Below, piece by piece: positions 1-6,481 of a stretch of DNA of 13,333 bases; positions within the stretch are counted from its first letter, which is position 1, and each line of letters begins with the position of its first letter. This DNA comes from Magnetospira sp. (GTDB lineage Bacteria; Pseudomonadota; Alphaproteobacteria; Rhodospirillales; Magnetospiraceae), in the NCBI GenBank assembly GCA_028277325.1, contig JANQGL010000068.1:1-13333 (forward strand), given 5' to 3'. The notes below the pieces were generated by a model that was not told the origin of the DNA, made no database searches, and was given only the letters and a program-made list of their open reading frames with translations. The translations under genes were made by a program, and so were the position numbers.

Positions 1-1
1 G

Positions 2-559
2 GTCACCGAACAGCACACCGAGCTGGGCGCCTGGGTGGCGACCGGCGGCCCGGTGGTCACCCTGCTCGACGACCGGACCCTGGAGATCGAGGCCGACGTG
101 CCGGCCGACCGCATCGGCGGCCTGGCCCCGGGAACCGGGGTGCGGTTCGACCTCGGTCCGCGGCAGGATCTGACGGCCACGGTGCGCGCCGTGATTCCCG
201 ACGAAAACCCGCTGACCCGCACCCGGGCGGTGCGCCTGAGCCCCGATTTCGGGTCGCCCGAGGCGGCGGTTCTGGCCGCCAACCAGAGCGTCACCCTGCA
301 CGTCCCGGTCGGGGCGCGACGGCAGGTGACCACGGTGCACAAGGACGCGGTGCTGACCCGCAAGGGCGCGCGGATGGTGTTCAAGGTGGTCGACGGGACG
401 GCGCAGCCGCAGCCGGTGACGGTCGGTCTGGCCACCGGCAACCGCTTCGTGGTCGAATCCGGTCTCGCCGCCGGCGACCTGGTGGTGGTGCGCGGCAACG
501 AGCGGCTGCGCCCCGGACAGGCGGTGCGGGCCTCCGGATCGCCGCCGGGAGCCGGCTGA
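2..559 (+). CDS. RND efflux periplasmic adaptor subunit (HlyD/MFP family), 3' part only
   Basis: The reading frame is already open at base 2, so this is the C-terminal ~185 residues of a longer protein whose start lies upstream of the window. The opening residues (VTEQHTELGAWVATGGPVV, then TLLD) are the lipoyl/barrel-sandwich return strand typical of membrane-fusion proteins of tripartite efflux pumps. A beta-barrel domain follows (about bases 75-320), then a membrane-proximal domain containing VHKDAVL and ending with GLAAGDLVVVRGNERLRPGQAV, a usual adaptor C-terminus. In the family this protein bridges the inner-membrane RND pump and the outer-membrane channel in the periplasm. An internal GTG at base 35 is not a real start, because family homology runs through it. 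The stop shares one base with the start of the permease gene, so the two are an operon and translationally coupled. The substrate cannot be deduced. Confidence in the family is high. Confidence 0.93.
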   Translation, partial: VTEQHTELGAWVATGGPVVTLLDDRTLEIEADVPADRIGGLAPGTGVRFDLGPRQDLTATVRAVIPDENPLTRTRAVRLSPDFGSPEAAVLAANQSVTLHVPVGARRQVTTVHKDAVLTRKGARMVFKVVDGTAQPQPVTVGLATGNRFVVESGLAAGDLVVVRGNERLRPGQAVRASGSPPGAG

Positions 560-3500
560 TGGACCTGATCCGGGCCGCCATCCATCGCCCGATCGCCGTC
601 ATCGCGGCGGTCATGATGGTGGTGGTGTTCGGCCTGGTCGCCCTGCAGACCATCCCGATCCAGTTGATTCCCGACGTTCGCAAGCCGGTCATCACGGTGC
701 GCACCTATTGGGCCGGCGCCGCGCCGGCCGAGGTGGAACGCGAGATCGTCAACCGCCAGGAGGAGGTGCTGCGCGGCCTGGAGGGCCTGGACGAGATGTC
801 CAGCCGCTCCGAGGACGGGCGCGCCACGGTGAGCCTGGAATTCGCGGTCGGCACCAACATGGACCGGGCGCTGATGCTGGTCGCCAACCGGCTCGACCGG
901 GTCAGCGACTATCCGGACGAGGCCGACGAGCCGACCCTGGACACCGCCGGCAGCGAGGATCAGGCCATCGCCTGGTTCACCCTCACCCGGACGCCCGGCA
1001 ACGCGCGGCCGGTCCACACCTACGGCGACTTCGTGGAAAACGTGGTCCAGGACCGCCTGGAACGGGTGCCCGGGGTGGCCGGGGTCAACGTGTTCGGCGG
1101 CGTCGAGCGGCAGATGGAGGTGGTGGTCGATCCGGCCCGCATGGCCCGCTACCGGCTGACCGTGCCGCGCGTGGTGAGCGCGCTCAGGGCCGCCAACGCC
1201 TCGGTGTCGGCCGGCTCGGTGGACGAGGGCAAGCGGCGCTACGTGGTGCGCAGCGAGGGCGAGTTCACCACCCCGGAGCAGGTGCGCGCGGTGCTGCTGC
1301 GCACCGACCGCGACCCGGAAACCGGGCGCCTCGCCCGGGTCACGGTGGGCGACATCGCCGAGGTGCGGTTCGGCTACAAGGAGGCCGACGCGGTGATCCG
1401 CCGGTTCGGCGAGCCGGCGATCGCCATCAACGCCACCCGCGAGACCGGCGCCAACGTGATCGAGACCATGCGCGGGCTGCGCGCCGCCGTCGGCGAGTTG
1501 AACGCCGGGCCGCTGCCGCGCAACGGCCTGGAGATGCAGCAGAACTACGACGAGACGGTCTACATCGACTCGGCCATCGACCTGGTGCGCCAGAACATCT
1601 GGGTCGGCGGCGCGCTGGCCGCCGGCATCCTGATGCTGTTCCTGCGCTCCGGCGCCGCGACCCTGATCATCTCGCTGGCGATTCCGGTGTCGGTGATCGG
1701 CTCGTTCGTCGCCATGGCGGCCATGGGGCGATCGATCAACGTGATCTCGCTGGCCGGCATCGCCTTCGCGGTCGGCATGGTGGTGGACGCCGCCATCGTG
1801 GTCCTGGAGAACATCTACCGGCTGCGCCAGAAAGGCCTGCCGCGTCGCGTCGCCGCCTACGAGGGGGCGCGCCAGGTGTGGGGCGCGGTGCTGGTCTCGG
1901 CCCTGACCACGGTGATGGTGTTCATTCCGATCCTGGTCCTGAAGCTGGAGGTCGGGCAGCTGTTCCGCGACATCGCGGTGGCCGTCTCGGTGGCGGTGAT
2001 GCTGTCCCTGCTGGTCGCGGTGACGGTCATCCCGGCGCTCGCCAAGACCCTGCTGCGCCGGGCCGGCACGACCTCCGGGCGCCGCGCGGTGCCGCTGATC
2101 GACCCGCTGGCCGGCGCCTTCCTGCGCTTCACCCTCGCCTCGACCCGGCGCATCGTCGGCCACCGCGGCCTGTCGCTGGGCGTGGTGGCCCTGGCCTGCG
2201 GGCTCGCCGGCGCCGCCACCTGGGCCTTCCTGCCGAAGCTCGAATACCTCCCGGAGGGCAACCGCAACCTGGTGTTCGGGATCGTCATGCCGCCGCCCGG
2301 CTACAACCTGGAGACCACCACCGGCATCGCCCGCGAGATCGAGGACAGCGTGCGCCACCTGTGGCGTCCCGACGCCGGTCCGACGGCGGTCGGCGACGCG
2401 GCGGCGGCCGATCCCTCGCAACCGCCGGGCATGGGCAACTTCTTCTTCGTGGCCCGCCGCGCCACCACCTTCCTGGGCGGCACCAGCACCGAGCCGGACC
2501 GGGTGGCCGAACTGATCCCGGTGCTGCGCCGGCCGGTGTTCAGGGAGCCGGGCACCTTCGGGTTCATCATCCAGCCGTCGCTGTTCGGCCGTTCGGTGGG
2601 CGGCGGACGGGCCATCGACGTCAACATCTCGGGTCCCGACCTGGAACGGATCCTGGACGTCGCGGTCAGGGCGACAGCCCGGATCGGCGAGGTGCTGCCG
2701 CGGTCCGAGGGCAACCAGTTGCGGCCCAAGCCGGGCCTCGAACTGGGGGCGCCGGAGGTGCGGGTGCATCCGGACCCGGTGCGGCTGAGCGACAACGGGG
2801 TGACCGCGCGTGCGTTCGGCGACACCCTGGACGCCTTCAACGACGGCCTCCGGGTGGCCGAGATCACGGTCGACGGCGAGCGCATCGACCTTACCCTGAT
2901 CGGCGCCCAGGGCCACGCGGGATCGACCCAGGGCATCGCCGGCCTGCCCATCGTGACCGCGTCGGGCACCATCCTGCCGGTCGCCTCCCTGGCCGACGTG
3001 GAGGTCACCGCCGGCCCCACCGAGATCCGCCACGTGGAGCGCGAGCGCACGGTGATCCTGCAGATCCGGCCGTCGCGGGCGGTCGCCCTGGAGGAGGCGA
3101 TGGAGCGCCTGGAGGCCGGGGTGCTGGCGCCGCTGCGCGCCGAGGGACTGCCGGAGGGGGTGCGGATGCGCCTGGCCGGGACCGCCGACAAGCTGGTCGA
3201 GGCCTGGGACGCCATGGTGTGGCAGCTGGCCATCGCGATCGCCATCGTCTACCTGGTGATGGCGGTGCTGTTCGAAAGCTTCGTCCATCCGCTGATCATC
3301 CTGTTCTCGGTGCCGCTGGCGACGGCCGGCGGGATCGGCGGGCTGGCGGCGCTCAACACCTACGTCCACCAGCCGCTGGACATGCTGACCATGCTGGGCT
3401 TCGTGATCCTGATCGGCATCGTGGTCAACAACGCCATCCTGCTGGTCCACCAGAGCCTGTACAATTTCCGCGGCGAGGGCATGGACATCCGGCGGGCGAT

Positions 3501-3807
3501 CGTCGAGGCGACCCGCAACCGCGTCCGGCCGATCTTCATGTCGACCATGACCTCGGTGTTCGGCATGCTGCCGCTGGTGGTGTTCCCCGGCGCCGGGTCG
3601 GAGCTCTACCGGGGACTGGGGTCGGTGGTGCTGGGCGGCCTCGCGCTGTCGGCGATGCTGACCCTGCTGATCATCCCGCCGCTGCTCAATCTGGCGGTCG
3701 GGCTGACCGAGCCGCGGCGGCGGCGACCACGGGGCGGCGGCCCGGGCGGCCCCGGAGACCCGCCTCGAACGCGCCGAGGCGGTGATGCGGAACCAGGACA
3801 ACCGTGA
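559..3807 (+). CDS. RND-superfamily efflux permease (AcrB/HAE1-like), with an aberrant C-terminal tail
   Basis: This is a proton-driven inner-membrane pump of 1082 residues, slightly longer than the usual ~1020-1050. TM1 is at about residues 10-30, followed by the IPIQLIPDV signature, a large periplasmic porter domain, TM2-TM6 (about 340-500), a second periplasmic loop and TM8-TM12 (about 890-1045). The TM4 motif GMVVDAAIVVLEN keeps one Asp (residue 410) where AcrB has two (D407/D408); Ala411 replaces the second. In TM10, VVNNAIL places Asn957 where AcrB has the proton-relay Lys940. Such substitutions occur in other RND subgroups, so the pump need not be dead. The ATG overlaps the adaptor stop. 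The natural end is probably near GLTEPRRRR (about residue 1050). The following Gly/Pro/Arg-rich tail (GGGPGGPGDPPRTRRGG and a few more) is the out-of-frame reading of a cobN remnant, so the original stop codon seems to have been lost. Substrate is unknown. No outer-membrane channel gene is visible. Confidence 0.95.
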   Translation: MDLIRAAIHRPIAVIAAVMMVVVFGLVALQTIPIQLIPDVRKPVITVRTYWAGAAPAEVEREIVNRQEEVLRGLEGLDEMSSRSEDGRATVSLEFAVGTNMDRALMLVANRLDRVSDYPDEADEPTLDTAGSEDQAIAWFTLTRTPGNARPVHTYGDFVENVVQDRLERVPGVAGVNVFGGVERQMEVVVDPARMARYRLTVPRVVSALRAANASVSAGSVDEGKRRYVVRSEGEFTTPEQVRAVLLRTDRDPETGRLARVTVGDIAEVRFGYKEADAVIRRFGEPAIAINATRETGANVIETMRGLRAAVGELNAGPLPRNGLEMQQNYDETVYIDSAIDLVRQNIWVGGALAAGILMLFLRSGAATLIISLAIPVSVIGSFVAMAAMGRSINVISLAGIAFAVGMVVDAAIVVLENIYRLRQKGLPRRVAAYEGARQVWGAVLVSALTTVMVFIPILVLKLEVGQLFRDIAVAVSVAVMLSLLVAVTVIPALAKTLLRRAGTTSGRRAVPLIDPLAGAFLRFTLASTRRIVGHRGLSLGVVALACGLAGAATWAFLPKLEYLPEGNRNLVFGIVMPPPGYNLETTTGIAREIEDSVRHLWRPDAGPTAVGDAAAADPSQPPGMGNFFFVARRATTFLGGTSTEPDRVAELIPVLRRPVFREPGTFGFIIQPSLFGRSVGGGRAIDVNISGPDLERILDVAVRATARIGEVLPRSEGNQLRPKPGLELGAPEVRVHPDPVRLSDNGVTARAFGDTLDAFNDGLRVAEITVDGERIDLTLIGAQGHAGSTQGIAGLPIVTASGTILPVASLADVEVTAGPTEIRHVERERTVILQIRPSRAVALEEAMERLEAGVLAPLRAEGLPEGVRMRLAGTADKLVEAWDAMVWQLAIAIAIVYLVMAVLFESFVHPLIILFSVPLATAGGIGGLAALNTYVHQPLDMLTMLGFVILIGIVVNNAILLVHQSLYNFRGEGMDIRRAIVEATRNRVRPIFMSTMTSVFGMLPLVVFPGAGSELYRGLGSVVLGGLALSAMLTLLIIPPLLNLAVGLTEPRRRRPRGGGPGGPGDPPRTRRGGDAEPGQP

Positions 3808-4040
3808 GCACGACCTGCCGGACTCCGACGACGACGACCGGTTCGAGGGCGGCGTCGCGGCGGCGGTGCGCCATCTGCCGGGGCGCCAGCCGGCGGTGCG
3901 CGGCTTCATCGCCGCCCATAATCCCGATGCCTTGCGGGACATGGCCGAGCGGGACATGGCCGAGCGCTTCCGCGAGGCGATCGACCGCGGCCTGTGGACG
4001 CCGCGCCGCAACGCGACGGCGGAGACGCTGACCAACATGC
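3722..4040 (+). pseudogene. cobN: cobN remnant (cobaltochelatase large subunit, C-terminal scrap)
   Basis: In frame 2 the sequence reads AAARAAPETRLERAEAVMR followed by NQDNREHDLPDSDDDDRF and EGGVAAAVRHLPGRQPAV. This matches the CobN region whose hallmark I recall as NQDNREHDLLDSDDYYQFEGG. It then jumps directly to RGFIAAHNPDALRDMAER and FREAIDRGLWTPRRN, the extreme CobN C-terminus. In intact CobN roughly 80-100 residues (including the YHNDHSRPE segment) separate these blocks, so an in-frame internal deletion is inferred. The preceding ~1100 residues are absent: a stop codon lies at 3704-3706 and the upstream sequence is the RND permease. CobN inserts cobalt into hydrogenobyrinate a,c-diamide with CobS and CobT; this scrap cannot. 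Frame 2 stays open to 4165, but after about 4040 it is unrelated proline/arginine-rich sequence. A GTG-ATG at 3782-3787 could start a 127-residue ORF, but without a convincing ribosome-binding site. I treat it as a relic. Confidence 0.85.
3936..3965 (+). repeat. Perfect 15-bp tandem duplication inside the cobN remnant
   Basis: GGGACATGGCCGAGC occurs at 3936-3950 and again, identically, at 3951-3965. In the CobN frame it repeats five residues, giving DMAERDMAER where the family has a single copy. The duplication preserves frame. It looks like a recent replication-slippage event in sequence that is no longer under selection. Confidence 0.9.
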
Positions 4041-4127
4041 GAGGCCGGCGCCTCCGTCGCCCCCCCATCCCTCGTCCCCCATCCGACGCGATCGCCCGGC
4101 CGCCATCGGTCGATCCATCCGGACGGA

Positions 4128-4172
4128 TCGGAAAACCGTCCTGCCCGCAAACGCGGGCATCCTGAATTCAGG
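4128..4172. repeat. REP-like hairpin followed by a 12-bp perfect palindrome
   Basis: The 7-bp stem TGCCCGC (4142-4148) / GCGGGCA (4153-4159) has the loop AAAC. It is followed directly by the perfect palindrome CCTGAATTCAGG (4161-4172). The form (CCGTC-TGCCCGC-loop-GCGGGCATCC) is that of the short palindromic repeats scattered in many proteobacterial intergenic regions. Bases 4128-4148 match 4607-4627 at 19 of 21 positions, so this is a repeated family within the window. Confidence 0.75.
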
Positions 4173-4320
4173 ACACCGCGAACGCCGCCGCGTCCCGGGC
4201 GACCCCCGGCGACCGACCGCGCAACCGCGCCCCGCGCATCCCGGACTCCTTCGCTCCGATCCGGCCTTGCCGCTGGAACGGCGCCCCGGTGGACCGCTAA
4301 ATACCAGACCTCGTTGGCCC

Positions 4321-4337
4321 GTGCCATTCAATGGCAC
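4321..4337. promoter_or_regulatory. 17-bp perfect palindrome, possible operator
   Basis: GTGCCATTCAATGGCAC consists of two perfect 8-bp arms around a single C. It lies at the start of an AT-richer stretch (about 4320-4385) in otherwise very GC-rich DNA. The shape suits a dimeric regulator, but there is no clear promoter pair beside it and no gene directly downstream. A function is therefore not established. Confidence 0.35.
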
Positions 4338-4599
4338 TGACTCCATATGATGCATAATTTTAAGGGCGCGTTCAACAAAAACACAGCGTTCGGAAACCGA
4401 GGCCGGCACCTCTGCGACTTTCCGTCCGCATCGTGCCGAGACCCGGCCCGCCGTTGCGGCGGACGGACCGCCCGCACGTTTGGGTGTTGCATTGGCGGAA
4501 GTTCCGATGACCGGACCATCCGCGGCGATCCGCCGAACGGGGCCGCGAATGTCATCGACGATCCCGGCATCCCCCCGGCCCGCGCGACCGGTCAATCAC

Positions 4600-4726
4600 G
4601 GGCACCTCGAAAAACCGTCATGCCCGCGCCCTTCGACGGGCTCAGGAGCGGGCATCTCTAACGTGCCGAAAAGTCTGGAGTCCCGCCTTCCCGGGAATGA
4701 CGGAACGGGGATTATTCGAGGTGCCC
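4600..4726. mobile_element. 127-bp MITE- or REPIN-like element with perfect 12-bp terminal inverted repeats
   Basis: GGGCACCTCGAA (4600-4611) is matched exactly by its reverse complement TTCGAGGTGCCC (4715-4726). Inside, each end carries a REP-like arm in opposite orientation: CCGTCATGCCCGC from 4615, and CCGTCATTCCCGGGAAGG on the minus strand ending at 4703. The left arm has a stem TGCCCGC (4621-4627) / GCGGGCA (4648-4654). Its loop contains CCCTTCGACGGGCTCAGGA, with a nested stem GCCC (4628-4631) / GGGC (4638-4641); CTTCGAC-GGCTCAGG is a phrase I recall as common in dispersed bacterial repeats. No transposase is encoded, so movement would need one supplied elsewhere. No clear target-site duplication is visible at the edges. 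Confidence 0.7.
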
Positions 4727-4948
4727 GGCAAAAAGACCGCGCTCCGGAGGGACACGGCGGCGGGGTCGCCGACATCCGGGCCGGTCGGTCGCCGGACGCC
4801 GCCACCCCGATCTTGCGGGCCGCCGGTCCCGGTGTCGGTTGTCCGGGGCGTCGGGTCGCGAACGGTCGACGCGGTCATATCCTCCTCGCGAAGCGACATG
4901 CGGAACCGGGTGCGCCCCCGTTCCAGGCAACGACGGCCCCGCCAAAGA

Positions 4949-4967
4949 CGGACCCCGGCAGGGTCCG
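4949..4967. repeat. Short GC-rich hairpin
   Basis: CGGACCC (4949-4955) pairs perfectly with GGGTCCG (4961-4967) around a five-base loop (CGGCA). No T-run follows, so it is not a convincing intrinsic terminator. It may be a decayed palindromic repeat like its neighbours. Confidence 0.4.
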
Positions 4968-5035
4968 GCCTCAAGGGCACGTCCGCGCGGGGACCGAAAA
5001 CCGCCAGGCGAATTTCGAAGGCCGCGCCGCGCATG

Positions 5036-5048
5036 TGTATATTATACA
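5036..5048. promoter_or_regulatory. AT-rich 13-bp palindrome, possible operator or promoter upstream of phaA
   Basis: TGTATATTATACA is a perfect inverted repeat (6-bp arms, one-base centre) about 200 bp upstream of phaA. It is the most AT-rich spot in the window. It contains -10-like hexamers, and the minus strand carries an exact TATAAT. I could not find a well-spaced -35 partner: on the minus strand TTGAAC is only 11 bases away. It may be a regulator site for the phaAB operon or a divergent promoter remnant. The assignment is from shape and position only. Confidence 0.35.
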
Positions 5049-5250
5049 TAACCTAATGTTCAAAATCGTGGAACCCCTCAGATTCGATTGGTGAATTGGC
5101 GCGTCCCGAATTACACTGCCCCGCACGCGGGACCTTACGCGATGGGGTCGCCGGGAGGGGGTGTTTGCCGTCGTCTGTCCGGCCGCACGCTCACGGCCGC
5201 CCCGCGCCGCGGGTCGCATCCAATGCCAGACTACGGGAGGGACTTGATTC

Positions 5251-6438
5251 ATGGCTGATCTCAACGAGGTTTACATCGTTGCCGGAGCGCGCACCGCGAT
5301 CGGCACCTTCGGCGGCGCGCTGAAGGAGGTGCCGGCGACGACGCTGGCCGCCACCGCGGTCAAGGAGGCGGTGTCGCGGGCCGGCGTGGCGGCCGATTCG
5401 GTGGAGCACTGCCTGCTCGGCAACGTGATCCACAGCGAACCGCGCGACATGTACATGGCCCGCGTCGCCGCCATCGAGGCCGGGCTGCCGGTCACCTCGC
5501 GGGCGATCACCCTCAACCGCCTGTGCGGCAGCGGCTTCCAGTCCATCGTCTCGGCGGCCCAGATGATCCAGCTCGGCGACATCGCGCTGGCGGTCGCCGG
5601 CGGGGTCGAGAACATGAGCCGCGGCGGCTACATGACCAACGGCGCCCGGTGGGGCGTCAAGATGGGCGACACCGGCCTGGTCGACATGATGGTCGGCGCG
5701 CTGACCGATCCGTTCGGGGTCGGCCACATGGGCATCACGGCCGAGAACCTGGCCGACAGGTTCGGCATCACCCGCGAGGACCAGGACGCCTTCGCCGCCG
5801 AGAGCCACCGCCGCGCCTCGGTGGCCAGCAAGGGCGGCCTGTTCAAGGATCAGATCGTCCCGGTCGAGATCGCCGCGCGCAAGAAGACCATCGTGGTCGA
5901 CACCGACGAGCACATCCGCCACGAGGTGTCCCTGGAGGACATGGCCAAGCTGCGCCCGGCCTTCAAGAAGGACGGCAGCGTGACCGCCGGCAACGCGTCG
6001 GGAGTCAACGACGCCGCCTGCGCGGTGGTGCTGGCCGACGGCGACACGGTCAAGGCGCAGGGCCTCGCGCCGATGGCCCGCCTGGTGTCCTACGGCCATT
6101 CGGGCTGCGAGCCGGAAATCATGGGCTACGGCCCTGTGGTGGCGGTCAAGCAGGCGATGGACCGGGCCGGCCTCTCGGTCGACGACATGGACGTGGTCGA
6201 GTCCAACGAGGCGTTCTCCGTGCAGGCCCTGACCATCCTGCGCGAATGCGGGTTCGACCCGGCGAAGACCAATCCGAACGGCGGCGCGGTGGCGCTCGGC
6301 CATCCGATCGGCGCCACCGGAGCGATCCTCTGCGTCAAGACGATGTACGAATTGAAGCGAACCGGCGGCAGGTACGGACTGATCACCATGTGCATCGGCG
6401 GCGGCCAGGGGATCGCCGGCATCATCGAGGCGTGCTGA
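5251..6438 (+). CDS. phaA: Acetyl-CoA acetyltransferase (beta-ketothiolase), PHB pathway
   Basis: This thiolase of 395 residues has normal family length and condenses two acetyl-CoA to acetoacetyl-CoA in the cytoplasm. The nucleophilic Cys92 sits in NRLCGSGF, the catalytic His351 in GGAVALGHPIGATGA and the second acid/base Cys381 in CIGGGQG. The NEAF motif is also present, so the active site is complete. The start ATG is supported by GGGAGG at 5235-5240, ten bases upstream, and by N-terminal MADLNEVYIVAGARTAIG, which aligns with the family start. The reductase phaB follows after 43 bp on the same strand. That pairing points to polyhydroxybutyrate precursor synthesis rather than fatty-acid breakdown. 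The NRLCGSGFQS form around the nucleophile differs from the classic NKVCGSGLK form; this alone does not decide chain-length preference. No phaC, phasin or phaR gene is in the window. Confidence 0.95.
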   Translation: MADLNEVYIVAGARTAIGTFGGALKEVPATTLAATAVKEAVSRAGVAADSVEHCLLGNVIHSEPRDMYMARVAAIEAGLPVTSRAITLNRLCGSGFQSIVSAAQMIQLGDIALAVAGGVENMSRGGYMTNGARWGVKMGDTGLVDMMVGALTDPFGVGHMGITAENLADRFGITREDQDAFAAESHRRASVASKGGLFKDQIVPVEIAARKKTIVVDTDEHIRHEVSLEDMAKLRPAFKKDGSVTAGNASGVNDAACAVVLADGDTVKAQGLAPMARLVSYGHSGCEPEIMGYGPVVAVKQAMDRAGLSVDDMDVVESNEAFSVQALTILRECGFDPAKTNPNGGAVALGHPIGATGAILCVKTMYELKRTGGRYGLITMCIGGGQGIAGIIEAC

Positions 6439-6481
6439 GCGCGCCCAAGCAAAACCCGGTCTCAAGAGGAGGAACTGGAAC

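Larger units (their letters stand above)
4041..5250. other. Gene-free, repeat-bearing region between the cobN relic and phaA
   Basis: I see no supportable gene in these ~1.2 kb on either strand. The open frames present are short, rich in Arg/Pro/Ser, match no family I recognise, and several run through palindromic repeats. A minus-strand ATG at 4878-4876 has AGGAGG only two bases upstream, too close for normal initiation, and its frame runs into the REP-like element. The region opens with C-rich runs at about 4065-4085 and then holds the hairpins, palindromes and inverted-repeat element listed separately. AT content rises locally at about 4320-4385 and 5035-5100, the best candidates for regulatory DNA. 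I found no tRNA or rRNA. An unknown small RNA cannot be excluded. Confidence 0.7.

Noticed and set aside
708..3785. A 1025-codon open frame overlapping the RND permease gene
   Set aside because: It is an Arg/Gly/Pro-rich shadow frame caused by high GC. The overlapping frame has a clear RND permease with membrane segments and motifs.
4128..4726. CRISPR-like spaced repeats
   Set aside because: Only two related arms 480 bp apart plus one inverted arm; no regular spacing, so they are REP-like elements.
4642..5049. A minus-strand 135-codon ORF with an internal AGGAGG-ATATG start and a TATAAT upstream
   Set aside because: The AGGAGG is two bases from the ATG, TATAAT lacks a spaced -35, the protein has no recognisable motif, and its end lies within the REP-like element.
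4347..5094. Plus-strand ORFs of 104-204 codons in the gap before phaA
   Set aside because: They cross palindromic repeats, have no ribosome-binding site and no family resemblance.
5078..5105. Possible tRNA T-loop (GATTCGATTGG)
   Set aside because: No acceptor, D or anticodon stems can be folded around it.
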